A DNA stretch of 64,000 bases from Cardinalis cardinalis. Its lineage: Eukaryota; Chordata; Aves; Passeriformes; Cardinalidae. The notes beneath the pieces are model-generated. The model was given only the letters and a program-made list of their open reading frames with translations, searched no databases and had not been told where the DNA came from. Positions 48,421 through 60,961 of this stretch are shown here, in pieces (the first letter of the stretch is position 1; the number at the start of each line of letters is the position of its first letter). The stretch covers positions 1,118,366-1,182,365 of the forward strand of contig JACDOX010000106.1 of the NCBI GenBank assembly GCA_014549065.1, written 5' to 3'. Both the position numbers and the translations under genes were made by a program.

Positions 48421-51400
48421 TAGCTCCCTGAATGCCCTTTATTTTTNNCCCCCCCTCTCTTTCTCCCCGGTGAGATTCTTTCCCTCCCANAATGCACGGA
48501 TTCTCTGCTCCTGCTTTTTTTCGCCCTCGGGCCGTGCCTTTTCCCTGCTGCAGCCGCTGTTCCCTGTTGCGTGTCACGGCTGTAAACTCACTCCGGGAAT
48601 CCCTCGGGTTCCAGGTCCGCGCAGCAGGGAGCCGCCGCCGGGGATGGCAGTGCCGGCGGCGCCGTGGCACACACACCCTCCACCGAGGACTTCAGGTAAA
48701 GCCGAGCTGCAGNGCAGCACAATCACGGGAATACCCCGATTTGAAGCCTTTGCCGTATTGCTGTCAGATCACTGTTAGGTCCTCTGCACTCCTTTCAAAA
48801 CACAACCTCCCTGTGAAAGCATAGTGGCGTCCCCATGGCACTTCTTTTGGAATACCTGGGGAATGGACACACATACAGACCTCAAGTCATGTATTAAACA
48901 GAAACTATCATCCTTGAGTTGTTTTTTTTTGTTTTGTTTTGTTTTTTTTTTTTTTTTTTTGCTACTAGTACTTGATATTGCTGTATTGACTTAGTTTTTC
49001 ATGTAGGTAACATACAACAAGAATTTATTAATTTTCAATGGACATCTTTCCATAAACTCTGTATTACAGTTGGGGAAGCATAGGAACAAAGAGGGCAGTG
49101 TCTTGTCTGTAGCTGCTGGGAAGGTCTGCGTGAGCTGACACCACATCTCCAGACTCCTGGTCAGTGGGCAAACCACTGACTGCTCATGATGGACCAAAAG
49201 TCACAGAGCTGCCTTAGCTGTCACCAGAGANAGATCACAGAGAGCCCCCTGCTAGAGGCAGGTTCTGCACATGCTGAGAGACACTAAAATATTTGCCTTT
49301 TGGTAACGATTTCTTCTGGTTTTTGAAGCCTCTCGTTGCTGGACACCAACTTACCAGCCGAAGCTGAGACGGAGTTGCGCAGTTTCATCGCTAAGCGCCT
49401 TTCTAAAGGAGCGCTGTTTGAAGGAATGGGGAATGTAGCATCAGTGGGGCTGAGGTAAAATTTTGAAATTGTTGGTGAATGAGAGCTGTAAGGAACATTG
49501 GCACATCTTGCCTGCCGACTGCTGCACTTAGGTTTAATCCTGATTCCATGTTCCCAGTCTGTTGTTGCTGTTAATAATAGCCTTACACAATGACACTTTC
49601 CTTTTTTAAGTAACTTTGAGAAAAACATTGTTTTAAATAATTTACTGTTTGAATACTTTAAAAATACTTCAGATGTTTAGGATTATTTCCTTTTAAACAA
49701 CTCTTATCACACAGAAGAAAAAAAAAGAAGGTCTAAGAGCTGCACCTATGGCTGCACCTACCACTGCCATAGGAGCCAACAATGCTACCTGTTAAAATTA
49801 CCTCAGAAATAATGNATGTCTGCTTTTTGCACTCATTTATTGTGATGTATCTGGAAGAAAGTAATGTTTTCCCCTTTTTTCACAGCATACCAGAAGGTAA
49901 AGTTGGGTGTTACTACTGTCGTTTCCAACAAGAAAGTCTTCTGGAAATGGCAACGTTGGAATCAGACATCAATGCTCCAGAATATGTGGTTTGTTTCTTA
50001 GGTGGCTCAGAGAAAGGTCTGGAACTATATCCTTACCTTGAACTTTCTTTACCTGTATGNAGAGGGAGACGTTGTAAAAATTATCTTGTCATTTTGTCTG
50101 TTCCTACTTGAAATCACTCGTTTGTGCACACCTTTCAGTAACTGCAAAAGTCAGTAACAGCCNTATACTGAAAGGAAAAAATACAGGTCTTAACTGATGC
50201 GACTTATTTTCCTTAAGAAGATACTTTCAGACTTGAGCTGGACAAATACATTCAAAATCTGAAGATAAATCTTGATTTGGAGGTAAAGCCTAACTTTTTT
50301 TTTAAGTGGTGAAAATTAGTATTTATTCAGGTTAATTGCTAAAACCATCTGGAAGATCTAATCTATAGAGACAAAATAGTTGTTTCAAGTACCAGTATGA
50401 AACACAGGGAGAGATACTTGACTCACTGTAGTACAATGAATGTCTAAGGTGCTATCAGCCACACAAGTCAAAAGAAAAAAAGAAAGGGGGGACCTTTTTG
50501 TGTCAGTCATAAATCTCTTAAAGGTCACTTACAGATAAATTTGGAGAGAAGAATAACCAATAAAAGGTAATGGTCTATAAGGGACTTAGCAATGTCTACC
50601 TCAATTCTTACCAGTTCTGAATGTTAAGAAAGGACATTTGTGGGTGTCTTGTCACAATTTTCTCATGGAAGTTCTGCATTTTAAGTCTTTTTTGTCATCC
50701 CATCTGCTGTTGCATGGTTTTCACTCAATAGATACCATAATATTACAGTTCTGGCTGTTTCTTAAAATGCAAAGCCTTTCATTGCTGATAAAGTGAGGCT
50801 TTAAATCTCAAACTCATTATTTTAGTTCACTGTGGTTTGAGATTAAGAAGGTTCCAACATCCAATTATCTGAGATTGAGTAGATTATTAATAGGCTTCTG
50901 TTGATGTAGAAATCTGATTTTTAGTTAAAGCTTTAATGTTTCAATGTGTTACAGCAAAAAAACTTGGAGGCCTTTGTTAGCCCATACCTGAGGAGCTGGT
51001 TTGAGGATGCCATCTGCCCTATCCAGAGAGTTGTGCAGCTCTTCCAGGACAAACTTGCCTCTCTGCTACATGCTGTAAGTGTATTTAAAACTGGGTAGCT
51101 AAAAAACCTTCAAAAGGCATCTCAGTGACTCCAGCATGTTTAAAATATTTATTTCATTTGCTTTCCCAGCAGGAGGAAATTAAAAACCTTCGTTTTTTGT
51201 TGTGTTGTTGTTGTTGTTGTTGTTGTTGTTTTAATTCAGAGCAAGCACTTTTCCCCTGCTAATTGCTAAAGAAGCACATAACAATTTCTTCTGTCATTTA
51301 AAAAAAATTACTTAATGGTGTCCACACTGAAATTAGAGTAAGAAAATCAGAAATAGCATGAGCAGTCTGTCCATGCNCTAATTGTCTGAATGAAAAGGGA

Positions 51401-53440
51401 TGTTATTCACTGGAAACAGAAAAGATACTAATCCTAGCTCTAGTCCCTGAGTTTGAGGAGGTTCTGGATGGAATAGCTAACAGAGTATAACTGCTGAATT
51501 TCTTCTGAGTGCAGAACCAGCTGTAATGGCAATAATAGAGAGTACTGCCTTGACAAGAACAATTTTTAAAGTACCACATTATGTATTAATTGCTCATAAC
51601 TGCAATATAGCTACAAAAGTAATACTGAAGTTGCATTCAGCTTTTTGCTTTTTTTTGTTTCTTTTTTTTTGTTTAAGGCTCTGAGTTACACTCCTGTAGA
51701 AGTCAAAAATGCAGATGAAAGAACAGAAAAGGACATCAGCAGGTAAAAATACTTAGAGCCCAAGGAACCTTTGAGTAACTTGGCTACTGTGTCTGACCGT
51801 CCCCTCAGTGTGCAGGAGCTGTAAAGGAGCAAGCAGTTGACAAGAGCTTTCTGTGTCAGGTTCCTGGCAGCTGCCAGCCTCCAAGGACTTGTCCAGGAAG
51901 GAACAATGACCTCCCTGTGCATTGCCATGACAGAGGAACAGCACAAGTCCATGGTTATAGACTGTAGTGGGCCTCAGCCCCAGCTGCATAATGCAGGTGA
52001 GATTACAGCAGGGAACACTTCCTGTTGCTCCCTTGGATCCATCAGCTGCTGAGAGCTGTGACACTGGAGGCAGTTGGGGATATTCAGATCATAGGCCCAG
52101 AAACTTTAGGTTCTGTTTTCCTATGAGGTACCAGAGTAGTTTGTTACAGCAGACACACTGGAATTCTGGGTTGAAAATGCTTGGTAGTAAAATCCACAGT
52201 ACATTTAGTTTGTGGACTGTGAAAGTATGACTGGTACAATTCAGGGAATCTGCAGAACTTTTTTCCTGTTGTGGTTTTGACAAATGTTGGGAAAAGGGAT
52301 TCACCAATCAGAACACAGTCTTGTGCAATCACTGTAGCTGTGTTTGCTTTTCTTTTCCACGTGTATTGGTTTTCTTTAAGACTCATTTCCTGGCCCAGGT
52401 ATATTGCTATCACTTATGTGAGAGTGATTAAACCAGGTGAATGTAGCTGTGTATTTATGTTGAGCTCATTTGCTTTTTCTCATCTCTTCTCTGTGTTCCT
52501 GAACATTTAACAGGAAGCAACAGATTCTGTGAGGACTGGATGCAAGCTTTTGTGAATGGTGCTGAAGGTGGAAATCCATTTCTCTTCCGGCAGATTTTGG
52601 AAAACTTTAAATTGAAGGTACCTGTTCATATATGTTAAAGACTTGAAGAAGATATTTGGGTTGCTGTGGGAGCAAATACTACATGCAAAATATTATTTTG
52701 CACTGAATACAAGTTTTAGATTATTTTGATGTTTGTATGTCTGTTAACTGACTAACTCTGAAGCTTAATTTGAGGGCTGGCTTACTGTAGTTGGCAAGAA
52801 CAGCTGCAAAGTAGTGTCAGAGTTTCTTCAGTGAATGCTCCGAAGGTGTTTTCTTAAATTTAAAGTAAGATTCACNTTCATTGTTGCTGTTCTTTTCTTC
52901 AAATACTGTTAATCTGAGACTTGCACACACAATCTCATGTAACTGGTAACAGAAGTTCAGTAGCTAACAATTCTTAGGTGACCTGCCATAATAGAATTCA
53001 TGCTACAAGCTGGACAGATCATGTTGTGTCCACACATTTTGCATCATTACAATTCCAGCTATAATATGCATCCAAGACAATATTCAATTCTTACATTGCT
53101 CTTAAGTAGTAATACAAAATTTCTGTTGGAAATGCTTTTGCTTCTCCTGCTATTTATCCTTGATTTTCCACAATAGTGTGTTTTCATTCCATGTAGGAGG
53201 ATAANCAAATGCTCTGTTACTCTTTCCCAGGCTATCCAGGACATTAACAACCTGAAGAGGTTTATCCGCCAGGCTGAAATGAACCACTACGCCTTGTTCA
53301 AGTGCTACCTGTTCCTAAAGAACTGTGGCAGTGGAGACATCCTGCTGAAGATTGTGAAAGTAGAACATGCAGAAATGCNAGAGGCCAGGAACGTAGTGAC
53401 CGTCCTGGAGGAATTCATGAGGGAAACATCAGTGGCTTAA
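48240..53440 (+). CDS. C17orf75: C17orf75 / Njmu-R1, 10 coding exons, complete
   Basis: In human this protein joins WDR11 and FAM91A1 in a complex that helps capture endosome-derived vesicles at the trans-Golgi. Exons: 48240-48367, 48615-48695, 49329-49454, 49886-50026, 50225-50282, 50955-51074, 51678-51742, 51860-51996, 52514-52617, 53231-53440. Total 1170 bases, 389 codons (human 396). The N-terminus has an acidic stretch (DGDERELESSEEG). Conserved blocks include GCYYCRFQ, EYVVCFLGGSEKGLEL, ELDKYIQ, WFEDAICPIQRVVQLFQDKL, ALSYTPVEV, EGTMTSLCIAMTEEQHKS, NRFCEDWMQAF, GGNPFLFRQILENFKLKAIQ and AEMNHYALFKCYLFLKNCG. There is no membrane segment. Exon 4 to exon 5 is an AT-AC junction; all other introns are GT-AG. 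An N at 53379 makes one codon (CNA) ambiguous. Confidence 0.96.
48919..48960 (+). repeat. Poly(T)/(TTTTG)n repeat
   Basis: Low-complexity T-rich run with interspersed G in a C17orf75 intron. Confidence 0.9.
50027..50224 (+). other. C17orf75: U12-type AT-AC intron of C17orf75
   Basis: The 5' end reads ATATCCTTACC, the consensus start of AT-AC introns removed by the minor spliceosome. TTCCTTAAG at 50209-50217 fits the U12 branch site. The intron ends GATAC at 50224. Joining here gives GAA CTT TTC AGA CTT GAG, i.e. ELFRLELDK as in the human protein. No GT donor exists at the required place. Confidence 0.9.
51204..51230 (+). repeat. (GTT)n microsatellite
   Basis: About nine uninterrupted GTT units in the C17orf75 intron after exon 50955-51074. 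Confidence 0.9.
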
Positions 53441-54240
53441 AATTATCTTATGTATAAATCATTCATTTCTTCTGTGCAGTGCAGCTATTGCTGGATTTTT
53501 AATTTATATTTAAAAGTATTGCCCAAGTCAAACCTTAGCTGCAGTTTCACCCACCTTTTCTTGGTTTTAGACAAAGCACTATGAGCTTTTTTAATGTGTA
53601 AATATCAGATAATACAAACTCCTGCAGAGTTTTCATATTCTCCAACTGACTTGCTCCTGTTCTGAGGAAATCATGACATTTTGATTTTTATAGTCATTGC
53701 AAAACCAAACCCAAATCCCTTACGTGGCAAGCATGTCACTGTTCTAAATATTTTAAATATCTTTAAAATAATTTTGATCTGGCTGCTTTGTTTTTATAAA
53801 GTACCAACATCTAGCCAGATCTAGATAATGAATTAATCATTTTAGTTTAGATAAGAGAACCTAGGTACCAAGTCTGTGTCTGGTTTCTGCTTTCAAACTG
53901 CTGGTTTGTTCTGCTGCCACTGGATGAACAAGTTGGTAGTTGTATGAAACAGAGCTGCCTGAAGACTGAGCCATTGCAGTGATCAGTTTGTACGTGCCTG
54001 TATGTGTGCATACACACACACAACAGGTACCTGAAATTCCCAGGCTATTTGATGTATCCTCTTTTTCCTTAGTCTGAGATGTGATCAAGACCTTCTTTGT
54101 ATGTTCTTATATTACAGTTTTGCATAACTGTAAATAATGCTATGTTTTTCAGTCATGAAGAAACTAAAAAGTTTCTTCTTTAANGTTTAATATTAAGACT
54201 TTTTCAGAATTTGAAATAAATGAACTTCCCAAATTAATTA
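53441..54240 (+). other. C17orf75: C17orf75 3' UTR
   Basis: Non-coding sequence after the TAA at 53438-53440. AATAAA at 54215-54220 is the first good poly(A) signal, and further AATAAA copies occur near 54580 and 54825. Confidence 0.55.
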
Positions 54241-57200
54241 CTCAAGACTTTAAAACATTTCAATGTATCAGCAATGGATTCTTACCCACATCATGGGACA
54301 CATAGGNAGCAGAATACCTGAAGGAAATCTCTGGCTACAGCTGGAATAAAAACTCATGAAGTCTCTGAGTAACCTCATAAAGAGAGCAATTTCTGCAAAC
54401 CTGTTACAAGCAGAATTCCCTGTTGGTTCCCTTTGCAGCAGAGGGTGTTTGAACTCCCCTGAAACAGTGCCTGTAACTAATGTCGTTCAGTGTGACTTGT
54501 TCTGGTGCTCTGTACTGTGAGGGCAGGAGTTGCTGCTTTCCTGTGACACCACATGTTGAACCTNTAATAAGGCTGACAATAAAACACGTTGAAATCCTCA
54601 ACAGTGTGCCTGTAAATTGTGAGTGTGGTCCTTGATGTCTGCTGCTGAAAACCATTTATCCCTCAATGCAGAGGAGCTGCAAGTGTGGCATTAACAGCCA
54701 TAGTGGTATATAATGGAGAGGAAAAGTAGTGTGAAAAAAACCAAACCCCTCATTCAGTCATTTGCAGGAGCTCTGAGAAGAAACAAGTGTTTTCCTTCAT
54801 GAGTAAGTACAGCAGCAGCACTCAATAAAACATGTCACCTTTTGTTGCTCCTGTACGTTCTAAAAAATTTGGAGCACTGGTTGTTCAGTTTTTTGGCTGA
54901 TCAGGGCACAAGAAAGAGCTCAGTGCTTAAAAAGCAAGTTGGATGTGAAGAATAAGTAGCAAGAAAATGTATGGTGCTAGTAGGCTGAAACACTTTTTGT
55001 ATTAATTGACAAAAGCTGATAAAACCCACCTTACCTTCATGCTGAAAGTCCTCAGCTAACGAATAGAGTGATTTCAGTGTCTCAGAAAGTTAAGTTCAGT
55101 GCAGAGAACTGACAGCAAGAGCTGAGTCCCACACATGGTAGCAGGGATCTGCCTCCCTTTGGAGTAGCACATCTGACAGGAATTGCTCCTACATACATCT
55201 TCATTCCTATAAATTACACTTTATCCCAGTGTTTCCCAACAAAAACACAACTTACATTTCAAAATAAGCCTCTGCCTTCCACACTGGTAGAAGAATTTTT
55301 ACTTTGGTCGGTTGGGGGTTTACTTTTGCTGNGGGTTTACTTTTTTCTGGAGATGTTGTTTCCACTCTTGATTCAAGATACGAGTGTTGGCTCTCAGATT
55401 TGAAAACACTCAGTAGAGCCCGATGTTAAAAGAGCACAACTCTCCTCCCCAGTAAAAAAAAAATAAATACTCAAATGTAAAAAAATTAACTCAAGTGTCA
55501 TCAACTTCCCTGCAGTTCTCAGGTCAGGGCAGTGAAGGGACAGCTGCCAAAAGGTGGGACAACACCTGAATTTCCATACAAGTCCCAAGGCAATTCTGCA
55601 TCCTCATTAGATCTTGTGGAGAAATGAAGCTGCAGTTCACTGTCCCCTTCATCTGTTAGACAGACATAAAAATGAGTTACCAATGTCATTATTAGAAGAT
55701 TACATGGCAGAGCTCCAAACCAAGGGCTCTTTTGTTGAAAACTATGTTAACTGTACACAAACTTACAAAACTGTCCTTGAAAATTCTTTCTTGGTTGTTT
55801 TTTTAGTTTGTGATAGAGAACAACTCAATTTTATTAAAAAAAAAGAAGAGAGAAATTGAACAGAAAACAAAGAAAACCACAAAAAAAATTTAATGGATTC
55901 TGCGCTCAAATAATATTGTCACAACAAAAATATACAGAATGTACACAATACAAAAATATTTGGAAACATACAATAGCATCTTACCTTGCAAATATCATTT
56001 TGCTTTACTAGCCCTTCACAGGGAAAGTACCATTTGTTCAGTATTTTAAGGCAGAAAATTATGTAGTTTAGTGCTTTGTGTTTAACACTTGGATGTGTTG
56101 TTAGCATTAGNAGTGTAAGCAAAAGAAAAGCTGCATAAATCTGGCTTTATTTGCAAACTGAACAGACATTGTGGGAGTCAGGAGAGAGTCAGTGACAACG
56201 TGTCTATCAAGCTTGCTGAAAATAAGGTACTTTAGTTACTTGAATCATAGGGAATATTTTGTGCTTTGTGCTGTAAATACCCTGAAACATAAATTTTCTA
56301 TACTCCTACTGGCATATTAGAAAGCTTTTTCCAATTAAAAGCCAATGATTAATGGTGACATTAAAATACATTTGCCTTTAAATAAGCTTGGGTTTTGTCT
56401 TAGGTGTGATTCTTTACTATGGAACTGCAAAATACACTGCACTCCTTTATAACCAGCTCTTGGCATCAGTGATCAGAGAAGGAATCTTTCAGTTCTACCA
56501 CACAAAGCACTGCAGAGCAGCCACCACTGTAAGAGGAGCAGNGGAGCAGCAATACTCAGAGGTGCTGGCCTGGGCTCTCTAGTCCCAGCTTGCCCCCAGA
56601 GGTGGCTGGTGCTGAACTGCCATGTCCCCATTCTCCAGTTCCACTTGGGGCAAAGCCAATGGATGGCTGTTCCAAAGCAATTGAGCTGAGCTCGAATCTT
56701 TGTGAACAGACTTTGAGCTCTTTATCACTGAAGGATGTGTGAAAGTCCTACCCACCATCTTGTGAGACTAAATATTGGCAGAGAACAGCGGCTGCCTTGT
56801 GAGGTCAGCTGTCATGTCAGTACCAGCTCTGAACATGTCAGATCCCATCCTCCAGAGCACAGTTCAAACTCAAAGGGCCCAATCTGCTCCATAACACATG
56901 GCCAGTATAATCCATCAGAAGCAGCAAGGTGTTGGGATACAGAATCCCTGAGCTGTATTTCTNGTAACAATTTCTCTAGCTTCCCCCTTCCCTGTTGATA
57001 ACAAACTTCCCACTGCCAAAGGAGCAAGTAGTGAAAAAGCACAATATGCCACGTAAGTGCTAAGATTCCTCATCAACTGACAAGGAAACAGTGACACAAT
57101 ATGTTGTTTTAAAAACTCAGCAAAAGTAAATTCATCAGCATTTTTATGACTACTACACCTCACCCAGAGATTGTTTCTGGAAACCTCCTTTCCCACCACT

Positions 57201-59840
57201 GCATCACAACGCTCTCCCTCCTCATGTCTGTCTTNTTACCGCTGTGTGTAACACTAATCTTTACCTGTCTAGGAATAAAAGGTGCCATTGCAGTCCCCGT
57301 GCACTTTGGTCTGCCTGCTTCTCCTTCCTCTTCCCTGCTCCTCCCCGCGGCTGCGGGAGCGCCTTGTCCCGCCGGCGGCCGCTCCGGTGCTGCTGCCCGC
57401 CGCCGGCAGGTGTCCCTGGCAGCCCCGCCGGCTGCTCCCCTGCCGCACTGCTCCTCATCCTCACGGACCGACCTCTGCTGCAATGAGCTCACCGCACGGG
57501 AAATCCACCCCCACTTTTTTTCTTTTCTCCCCCAGGTGTTGTGTCCTCGCTCAAGGACGCAGTGTAAAATAACTTGCTCCGAGGTGCTCTGTTCAAACCT
57601 GTACGCTGGNGACAGTCCTTGCCCTCTGCTCCAGCACTGCACAGTCATAAGCTTCAACAGATTCATGTTTGATCTCACTGATAGAAAATCCTGGTAGTAG
57701 CTGAAATAAAACCACAACAAATCACTGAAACCAGTCCCTCAGTGGATGCTCCTTCAGGAACATGCTGCTGACTGTGACAGGTTGGAACCACAAATGAGCA
57801 GGATGGAGAATATTACATCTCCAACATGAGCCAGCAGCTTCAAGGACATCTGGAGGTAACAGAAAAGCCTGGTTGCTGTTAGCTCTGTGGTGCTGCAGCA
57901 CTGTGGCACTCCTGGGTGTGTCAGAAAAGAACATAACTGGAATTTACGATACTCTGTAAAAACACAGCAAAAATTCACACTGTAATTTTAATTATTAAAA
58001 AAAAAATTAAAAAGCTTAAGCACTTTGTGCTGCTTCTGCTCCATGGGCTGATTGATTCTTAGCAGACAACAGGCTCTGTGCACAAACTGCTCCATGTATG
58101 GGAGGAGATTTCAGCTCTGATGAACAGGAATGTGAGAGGATTTCATTCCTCCACCTACCATAAATCTAACACTGCCTTAAAGTCTGGCCTTTCTGATCCC
58201 CAGGGTTGTTTGTAAACTTGCTCAGGCAGGGTATGGGAACACAGAATNAAGTCAGAAAGATGAACAACAGTTTAAAAGAGCAAGTCATAAGATCATAAGT
58301 CATAAGTTTTCAACCAGTTCATGTATACTACACTCATCTATGGAAAAAGGACCAAGGAAGGCTGTCTGCATTACTCTGTTCAGCTCCCTCCCACTCCTGA
58401 GCTGAATAAAGACCTTTTGGCCATGATCAANCTGATCAAGAAACTGGTGGTTTGAACTTTTATCTTGCTTCTTCACCTCAGAGTACACACTGGCAGCAGG
58501 AAAGGCATGGAAGCCTTTACTGGTAAGAAACTCATGGGCAATAAGTAGCTTTCAGCTGAGAAACCAAAAATAAAAGTCAATTGGTGCACATTGTACTCTG
58601 GTAAATTACAGGCAAAATAATCTGGGGTTTTTGCAAGTGAAATTTTCTACCAAAATTTTAAAAGCTTTCCTAAAATTTCAGGAGAACTCCCATTCCTGGT
58701 CACCTCTGTTTTCAAGGCATCTGTAATGAGAAAGGCTTAGCAATAGGTGAGGGAAGGAATGTCCTCCTTACTTGATAAGCATGTCAGAACTCTCCTTGCT
58801 CCCACTCTCCTTCCTGCCTGCTCCCAGGGGGATGCACAGCTACAACACTCACTGGGCCAGCACCTGCAACAATCCATGGGAACCCTTGTGACTGCTGGGG
58901 TCTGGACCCAAANCGCAGAGGTAAAATGGCTCAGGGAACCAATCCCTTCTCCAAAGTGATCAGAGTTCTGGCCCTTATCCCTTTCTCTTGGTCCTCAGTG
59001 AGGGCCCATGAGCAATGNACTGGCCATGCAGAACAACAAAAGNGCAACTGCCCTCAGAAATCCCATTTCTGTGCACAAAGGTGCCAAAAATTATTTCTTT
59101 TGCAGGTAATGCTTATTACAAGCTACAGATACACTTATTTTCTCTCCCCTTCTTCTGAGGCAACAGAAGTTTTATGAGTGCATCTGGCAGGAGAAGACTT
59201 CANCCCTCAACCCAGAGTTATTTTTCCATAAGAGGCAAAGAAGGGGGCAGCTGATAAGCACTTGTGGATGTCCCCTCTAGAAGGACAGGCTCCTACTAGC
59301 TTGTGGTATCATCTGGCAGCATGGATAGCATAGCTGAGAGAATAAAGCCCACAACACAGAGACATTTTTCTACAGAGCAAACACAACTGCTACGGTGCCC
59401 GTGGTTTGTGCTGTGAAAGACTCTGGTGGCTGTGCCTGGGCACCAGCAGGAAATAGGNAAAGGGAAGAGAGGAGCTTGTCTGGAGAGACTATTATGGCTG
59501 CTTTGTCCAGACCACTGGATAGGTGGGTAAAGGGCAGAAAAAGGAGGGCACCCACAGTCCTGGACTGTAATTTGGCAGCTCTCTGAAGTGACAAGCAAAA
59601 TAAGCACCCTACAGAGAAGAGTACCTGTCAGTTCTGCTTGTGCTACAGATGTCCCCATGTGGTCCCTAAGTCTGTGCAGGGTACTGTGGGAACTGTGCCA
59701 CAGCCCATTCACAGATTGCCTGAACTGGGCTTGACCAACATTACAGAAAAAGGCATCACTGCAACTAACTTGTCTGGGGCTCCTGAACATCCATTGCCTC
59801 AGGAGGAGGCATCCTCAAAATTTTAGAAATCATATTAAAA
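54241..59840. other. Spacer between convergent C17orf75 and RHBDL3
   Basis: I support no coding exon here. ORFs are short, and the longest (minus, 57160-57720) runs through a GC-rich block and resembles no family I know. The GC-rich block is described separately. Confidence 0.55.
57335..57450. other. Isolated GC-rich, CpG-dense block
   Basis: About 115 bases with CCGCGG, GCCGGCGGCC and CCGCCGCCGG motifs stand alone in AT-rich spacer, away from any 5' end of the flanking genes. It may be an orphan CpG island, an unannotated promoter or exon, or an old insertion. Confidence 0.5.
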
Positions 59841-59845
59841 CCAAT

Positions 59846-60961
59846 TTTATTCATTTCACAATGATCACTGTACCAAATAACACCCTCTCCACTTCATTGG
59901 GAAACCAGTGCTACATACAAACTGATTTAACTCCACTGCCTTCAGTGGACTTGGCCCCAAATGGATTGTATGGCTGTAAAGACTGGATAGTTCCCACCCT
60001 GGGCTGCTGGAGGTGATCATGGTCCCATTTTCCTAGTAAGAACCTGCTGGAAGAGTTGAGATCCTTGCTAGGAGCTCACTGCAGGCCAGGTGTTAGGTCA
60101 GTGTGGTCAGAAAAATAATGAGAAGAAAACAGCACCTGATTGTCATCTGATAAAACCACAAATGAACATTTGCACTACTTTTCTTCATCCCTCAAAAAAA
60201 AAAACCCCAAAAAACCAAAAAAAACCCCAACAATCCAGCCCACCCTCTAGCCACAGCAGGCTGGGGAAAGGGGAATAATTAATTAAAATCAAGTGAAACA
60301 TGCACAGGAAAAGTCACTTCTGGCTGGGTATCCACAACACTCTAATATTCCCAGTGTTTATAGTGCAATTTCATTTGACCTGTGGTTGAAGACCAGTCTC
60401 CATCACTTTGTGTGATCAAGTTCTGCCAATTCCTTTGAAAGTTGTGCAAGACAAGTTTCAGCAGAGGCTAAAATACCTTAGAAACCATTCAAGTAATTAG
60501 ACAGTGGCACTGGTATGGCTGAACAGTCAGATGTGTCCAAAGAAACCAGACTCAAGCTGCCTTGTGAGTACCATTTGAGTCTCTAATTAGTAAATGTCTG
60601 ATCTTTTTCCCTTTTAGTGTTCAGTAACATAGAGGAAATTCACTGAACAATTGGCCATAATTCCAGCACTGACCTGGAAAATACAAATATCTCATAGAAA
60701 ATATTGATGTGTGATAACAACCCAAGCAGTCAGTGCCCAGGTGCAGGGCTGAAACTGCAGGGCATGGCCAGCCAGAGTTACAGAACCTGCTGGATTTGTG
60801 AACAAACTGATCAGCCCATTCTTTCAAGCATCTCCTCCAGCACACTCATGTGTTCAGAAGAATCATCCTCCCAAGTTAAATACAAAAATAGATCCTCCAT
60901 CTTCATTCATTTAACACAGCTGACAGATGACTTCTGCTCTCCGGTTTTCTGTCCCGTGTTT
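59846..60961 (-). other. RHBDL3: RHBDL3 3' UTR (inferred)
   Basis: Sequence after the stop (60962-60964) on the minus strand. TTTATT at 59846-59851 reads AATAAA on the gene strand and is a plausible end. Confidence 0.4.
60194..60232 (+). repeat. A-rich simple repeat
   Basis: A runs interrupted by CCCC. Low-complexity sequence, possibly in the RHBDL3 3' UTR. Confidence 0.8.

Noticed and set aside
48333..49770. 15-base match (GGCTGCACCTACCAC) between C17orf75 exon 1 and intron 3
   Set aside because: A match of this length is expected by chance in 64 kb; the flanks do not align.
50027..50060. Read-through of C17orf75 exon 4 to an in-frame stop
   Set aside because: The continuation after GAACT loses homology at once, while the AT-AC junction restores it exactly.
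57160..57720. 186-codon minus ORF
   Set aside because: Its length comes from the GC-rich block; there is no family resemblance, no splice support, and plus-strand ORFs overlap.
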